Origin: Daldinia sp. FL1419
Taxonomy: Eukaryota > Ascomycota > Sordariomycetes > Xylariales > Hypoxylaceae
Assembly: GCA_025201765.1 (NCBI GenBank)
Contig: MU623354.1
Coordinates: 62,001-126,000, forward strand
DNA: 64,000 bases
Direction: 5' to 3'
The translations under genes and the position numbers were made by a program. The notes under the pieces were generated by a model. It made no database searches and had not been told where the DNA came from. It saw only the letters and a program-made list of their open reading frames with translations. This document shows, piece after piece, positions 60,223-64,000 of the stretch (positions within the stretch are counted from its first letter, which is position 1; each line of letters begins with the position of its first letter).

Positions 60223-60997
60223 TGCTCGTCTTCTTCTACATGCTCATCTACTACGCATGTTTATCCAAGTGTTCAAAAGTGGATTTCACGACCGTTACCG
60301 AGAAATTCCCTATTGTAGCGTGCGGTAATTTTACTAGTGTCTAGCACAAGACAGGTGTAATGGGTCTCGTCGTGATCGTATTATCTGTCGACTATGTAAC
60401 CGTCTTATAATCTTACAGTATCCATTCCCGTACTGTACCAGACAAGTATCAGGCACTGAACGGATGCGCTTGTTGGTATCGGGACTAATTAGCATAATAA
60501 TCAACTGTCATTAGCGATCGCAATATTGATATTAGCTGAATTGGGATTCGGTCTGTCGCGATTAATACGTCTACCCAGGTATATAAGGCTTTATAAGGCT
60601 GAAAGTCCCCATCTTAAGCTATCAGCATTCTGGTTGATGAGGCTCAATTTGGAGTTATGGCCGGCCGTTACTATTTGCCGGCAGCAGGTTTAACGTGGGA
60701 CTATTCTGAATCCGTGCGAAATTACCATGATCGGACCGAAGACCGCCTCCTGACAAGTCTATATCCAATTTGATATAGTTCACGGAGGTCGGAAGAAACC
60801 GAGCGCGAGGCAAAAGAAGCATAGATGTAATTAAGGGAGTGAGGGTCGAGGAGGTACTGGAGTATATGCCTAGGTATGGTACATAAACGACATCGTTCGA
60901 TGATCATCGCATTACTATGTTCGCCGTAGCGAAACAGCTGTGTAAGTTCTATGGAGCACATTAAACACCTAAGGTTAGTAAAACACCCAGCATCTAT

Positions 60998-61029
60998 GTA
61001 GGTAGGTAGGTAGGTAGGTAGGTAGGTAG
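60998..61029. repeat. GTAG tetranucleotide microsatellite
   Basis: Eight GTAG units, the longest such array in the window. Confidence 0.95.
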
Positions 61030-63328
61030 TGTAGGCTATTCTAGCATCTACCTCATAACATACCTAAGAAACCTGCCTAGGTACCTACTTAGGGTATGCA
61101 TTGCATTGTCCGTATTGTACGTGCACACCTATCAAGACCTCTTAGGACCTATTACATGCGCAATAGTGTGGCAGCAGGACAAGATTATCGGCGGGGGGGA
61201 ACTTCATTCTTGGACGCATCGTCAAAGGTGTGCAAGCAGCGTCATTTTTTCCCTCTTTCTTATTAAAATGGAGGTCGGCTACGTATAGTGCTGCAAGTGC
61301 TGCAAGGCGGGTGGCCATGCAGCGGGTACACCCACCTCTTTCGCCTCTGGTATTTTTGTGGTATTTTTGCTGAAGAAGAACTGTTGGTATATATTTACAT
61401 CTATACGTCGGGCACGCTTTGAAATATACTACTATTAATTACCGAAGTCATCTATTAAAGGCCTGAATACCTCGTACCTCCTTAATCCCTAGAAGAATAT
61501 GATATATTATGTACCTAGGTAGGTAAACATAGAAAAACATCATATCAAAAAGATAGATGTAAACAGGTACAATACGATGAAGTACACACTCGAACCAACG
61601 TACATATATCTACATGTATGCACCTACGCGTCTACGTACCTTAGGGTGCACTTACGCCTAGGTTACATATATTCTACTTCCTTAGTAACGTATACTCCAA
61701 CTCTCGAGATCCAGCCGCCTTTCCCAGCGGGAAAGAGAAAAAAAAAATTAGGAAGGCAGGCTGTAGCCTGTAGGTAGTGCAGCCCTGTGCCGGGCTGGAA
61801 GTCGTATCAATCCCACCACCCACAGCATTATGGGTATACTACCATGTAGGTAATGTGTACAATGTACTTTGTACTCCTACACTGGGTACGATGAGAAAGG
61901 CGAACGAGGGATTGATGCATACACCCTAATACTTTTCATGCTCTCCACCCCTAGGGGTACGTACCTAGGTAGCTTTTTTTCTATTTCCCTTTGTTTTTCG
62001 ATACACGCCCCTGACGTTCCCTGGTCCTTCAAGTGATCCACTCCTAGTACAACAAACAAGGTACCTTTTCGACCAGCCCTAGAGACAATTCCTTGGAGAC
62101 CCACCTTAATGAACGACCCTGTAAGGCGCTAGAGGGCATCCCTGTACTTGAAGGGCTGAATACTGGAGACCCACCCCACGGACTAGGTAAGTACCTAAGT
62201 TGTAGGCAGGTAGACTCTGGTAAACCTGTAGGGCTTTTATGTTGTGGGTTACGGGCAGGTCCTTCTCGAAATCTAGTTTTAATATGCACCTAAGTCGCCC
62301 CTCTTCAACTTTCTGGGAACCCTTTCATATAGAGAGTGAAAGAGTGAAAGATAGAGAAGACAAGAAGAAAAGAAAGAAAGGTTGTTGGATGGATACTTGC
62401 GAGTATTAGGCCGAACTTTTCAACTTTTCTAAACGTCACTCACCTCGTCGTCATTAACCCGGTCCCTATTCGGTCTCAAAAAAACAACAACACTACGTCT
62501 CTTCTCACCCACACCCCTATGAGGTTCTTATAGTCGCCCGAACTCTACGTTATAGACACATCGTAGGGAGCACCAAAAAGAGGAAGGGGCCGAATTTTGA
62601 AATTGGAACCATTGGTCAACATTGGTCAAGCAGAGAAAAAAAAAAGAGCTTCTCCGAACGGAATCGATTTACTCGCCCAACCTTTATTAGTGTCCAGCTA
62701 TATCCTCTCTTGTCGTCTATCCGGATTGTAGCTGAGCCGAGCTGAGCTGAGCCTCATGATAAGATCAAGAGCCTTTGCCTTGATTTGAAACCCCGACCAT
62801 TATTCTCGAGGCTTAACTTTTGTATTTGCTTCAGTTTTCTATTTTTCCATTGGACCCCATCTCGGTGTATTACCATCGTGTTTATTATATCTACATGTTT
62901 ACTACTGTCATGACGCTTTACGCTTTTCTACTATCTTAGAATACCCTCGCACGATCATCTGTTTTTTTTGGGTTCTTTTTTCGAAGTACGAGTCTCCGAC
63001 AACACATACTTCGCAACCTTCCACATAGACGACATCGGCACTGCCGACACGAATATCGCCACCGCCATCCTTACGACATTCCGCCTCTTGATTCAAGACT
63101 GCGCCATTGTCGGCTCCGTACACCGTCTTTGCTAGATCCACAAGCCCATCAGATGCTCTAACCCATACTCGGGCCGCTACTTGTTCGACTCGGCGGAATA
63201 GCATCCAGATTCCACATACGTTCAGCTACTCACTGTTACTACCTACTAAGCTGTGGCAATTCTGTCATTGGCCTACGTCGAACAAAGTCAGCTTCGTTTG
63301 CTCGAGTCTCTGGAAGGGGAAACACAAG

Positions 63329-64000
63329 ATGGATATTCCAAGATGCGCAGCAAGGGAGCCGGGAGGCTCTCCGCCGGCCATATACATACAGGGGTCGAAC
63401 CAGTTCGATCATTATGGAAGTTCGGGCCGGTCTCATATGGAATCGAGATATCAGACGTCTTTAGCATCTTCCACTCCCATGCCGATATCTAATAGCCGCC
63501 GTCTTGCTGAAGACGATGCACCGCCGCCATTACCTCCCCCGAAATATCTGCCTGGGCTCGGACAGCCGGCCCCCACTCGACACGACCGTATCCCTTCGAT
63601 TGATTCCAACGCAAGCTGGGACAGTACAAGACAAGACTTGGAGCAAGATCGGCCTCTATATGGTAGAGTCGACAACGATCGGGGGATAGGGCGACCTCAC
63701 AGAGATGAAGGCTATCATAGTTTAAACTCCACGATCTCGTCGTTAGGGTAGGAAAAGCCTGTTAAACCTATGGCAATGCGCCATTCGTAACGAAATGCTA
63801 ACTGCTAGGCCTTCCTTCAGATCTCAGGACTCCCTTCCCAAAAAGCTTTTCATGTCTCACGACCAGTACCAATTTAACAGGCCGAACAGCAACGATTATG
63901 ATAGCTCGTTAATTAAGAAGCTCGATTCTAGGCGGACGTTTGACAACAGGACCCCGCCTCGAAGGTCTGCTTTGAGTGCATCCGTGTCGAATTTGGCTAC
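63329..64000 (+). CDS. Unrecognised Ser/Pro-rich protein (5' part; runs off the window)
   Basis: Exon 1 is 63329-63747; a 73-bp intron (GTAGGA donor, GCTAAC branch, TTCAG acceptor) leads to exon 2 from 63821 to the window edge. The junction gives STISSLGSQDSLPKKLF, a smooth continuation. The N-terminus MDIPRCAAREPGG is followed by a polar, disordered stretch with DDAPPPLPPPKYLPGL, many Ser/Arg/Asp and a basic SSLIKKLDSRRTF. About 200 residues are seen; no domain has begun yet. I prefer the ATG at 63329; the frame stays open to an ATG at 63107, but that part has poor coding character. It probably continues as a larger regulatory or scaffold protein, which is inference. Confidence 0.65.

Larger units (their letters stand above)
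42158..63328. other. 21-kb gene desert
   Basis: No gene that I can support lies here. The longest frames (53787-54263, and 57080-57706 on minus) overlap open frames on the other strand and carry no domains. The sequence is not uniformly AT-rich, so it is unlike the block at 25 kb. It holds long homopolymers, GTAG and CAA microsatellites, a GGC run and many 9-14 bp tandem duplications. I found no readable transposase, tRNA or rRNA. It could hold noncoding transcripts or long regulatory sequence for the gene beginning at 63329. Confidence 0.55.

Noticed and set aside
62908..63204. 98-codon minus-strand frame upstream of the last gene
   Set aside because: It overlaps an open frame on the plus strand; no family features; more likely part of the promoter or leader of the gene at 63329.

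Overview
The window is nuclear DNA of a filamentous ascomycete (Pezizomycotina; Sordariomycetes, perhaps Xylariales, is my inference). Genes are split by short introns of about 50-190 bp with GTRNGY donors, CTAAC/CTGAC-like branch sites and AG acceptors. Orthologues typical of such fungi are present: an iron-siderophore acyltransferase and transporter, a hydrophobin, Cdc24, and an F-box/WD40 protein. I saw no bacterial, viral or organellar genes and could not recognise any tRNA or rRNA gene.

Layout. 1-849 (-): 5' part of an NmrA-like oxidoreductase running off the left edge. 1841-3399 (-): SidF/SidL-type hydroxyornithine acyltransferase. 4872-6512 (+): argininosuccinate lyase, with a Gcn4/CPC1-type site 88 bp before its start. 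6796-8384 (-): mitochondrial calcium uniporter MCU in three exons. 10224-10484 (+): putative small one-span membrane protein. 11718-12360 (-): decayed ankyrin-type gene. 13346-13692 (-): small eight-cysteine hydrophobin-like protein. 17996-18637 (+): ESCRT-III subunit Vps60. 18870-21989 (-): 952-residue F-box/WD40 protein resembling FWD-1. About 24.9-26.35 kb: AT-rich block with duplicated palindromes. 27424-30648 (+): Cdc24 Rho-GEF in five exons. 32100-32730 (+): small secreted protein. 33311-33698 (-): mitoribosomal protein mS37 (Mrp10). 36043-37958 (+): MirB-like siderophore transporter with an exact SreA/GATA consensus in its promoter. 39074-39908 (+): Mediator subunit Med18. 41240-42157 (+): proline-rich disordered protein. 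63329-64000 (+): 5' part of an unrecognised gene.

About 21 kb (42.2-63.3 kb) contains no gene I can support. It holds homopolymers, GTAG microsatellites and many 9-14 bp tandem duplications.

How the genes relate. Most are independent housekeeping genes, not a cluster. Two functional themes recur. The first is iron: a siderophore acyltransferase near the left end and a siderophore importer 33 kb away that carries an iron-repressor site. The second is mitochondrial and arginine metabolism: argininosuccinate lyase and MCU are convergent neighbours, with mS37 further along. I did not find a clear new biological system. The most unusual items are the compressed hydrophobin, the palindrome-bearing AT block, the 3n intron in the secreted-protein gene and the micro-duplication-rich desert. 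Several real genes (MCU, mS37, sid acyltransferase, hydrophobin, F-box/WD, Cdc24, Med18) are split across frames and were rebuilt by hand from splice signals and protein continuity.
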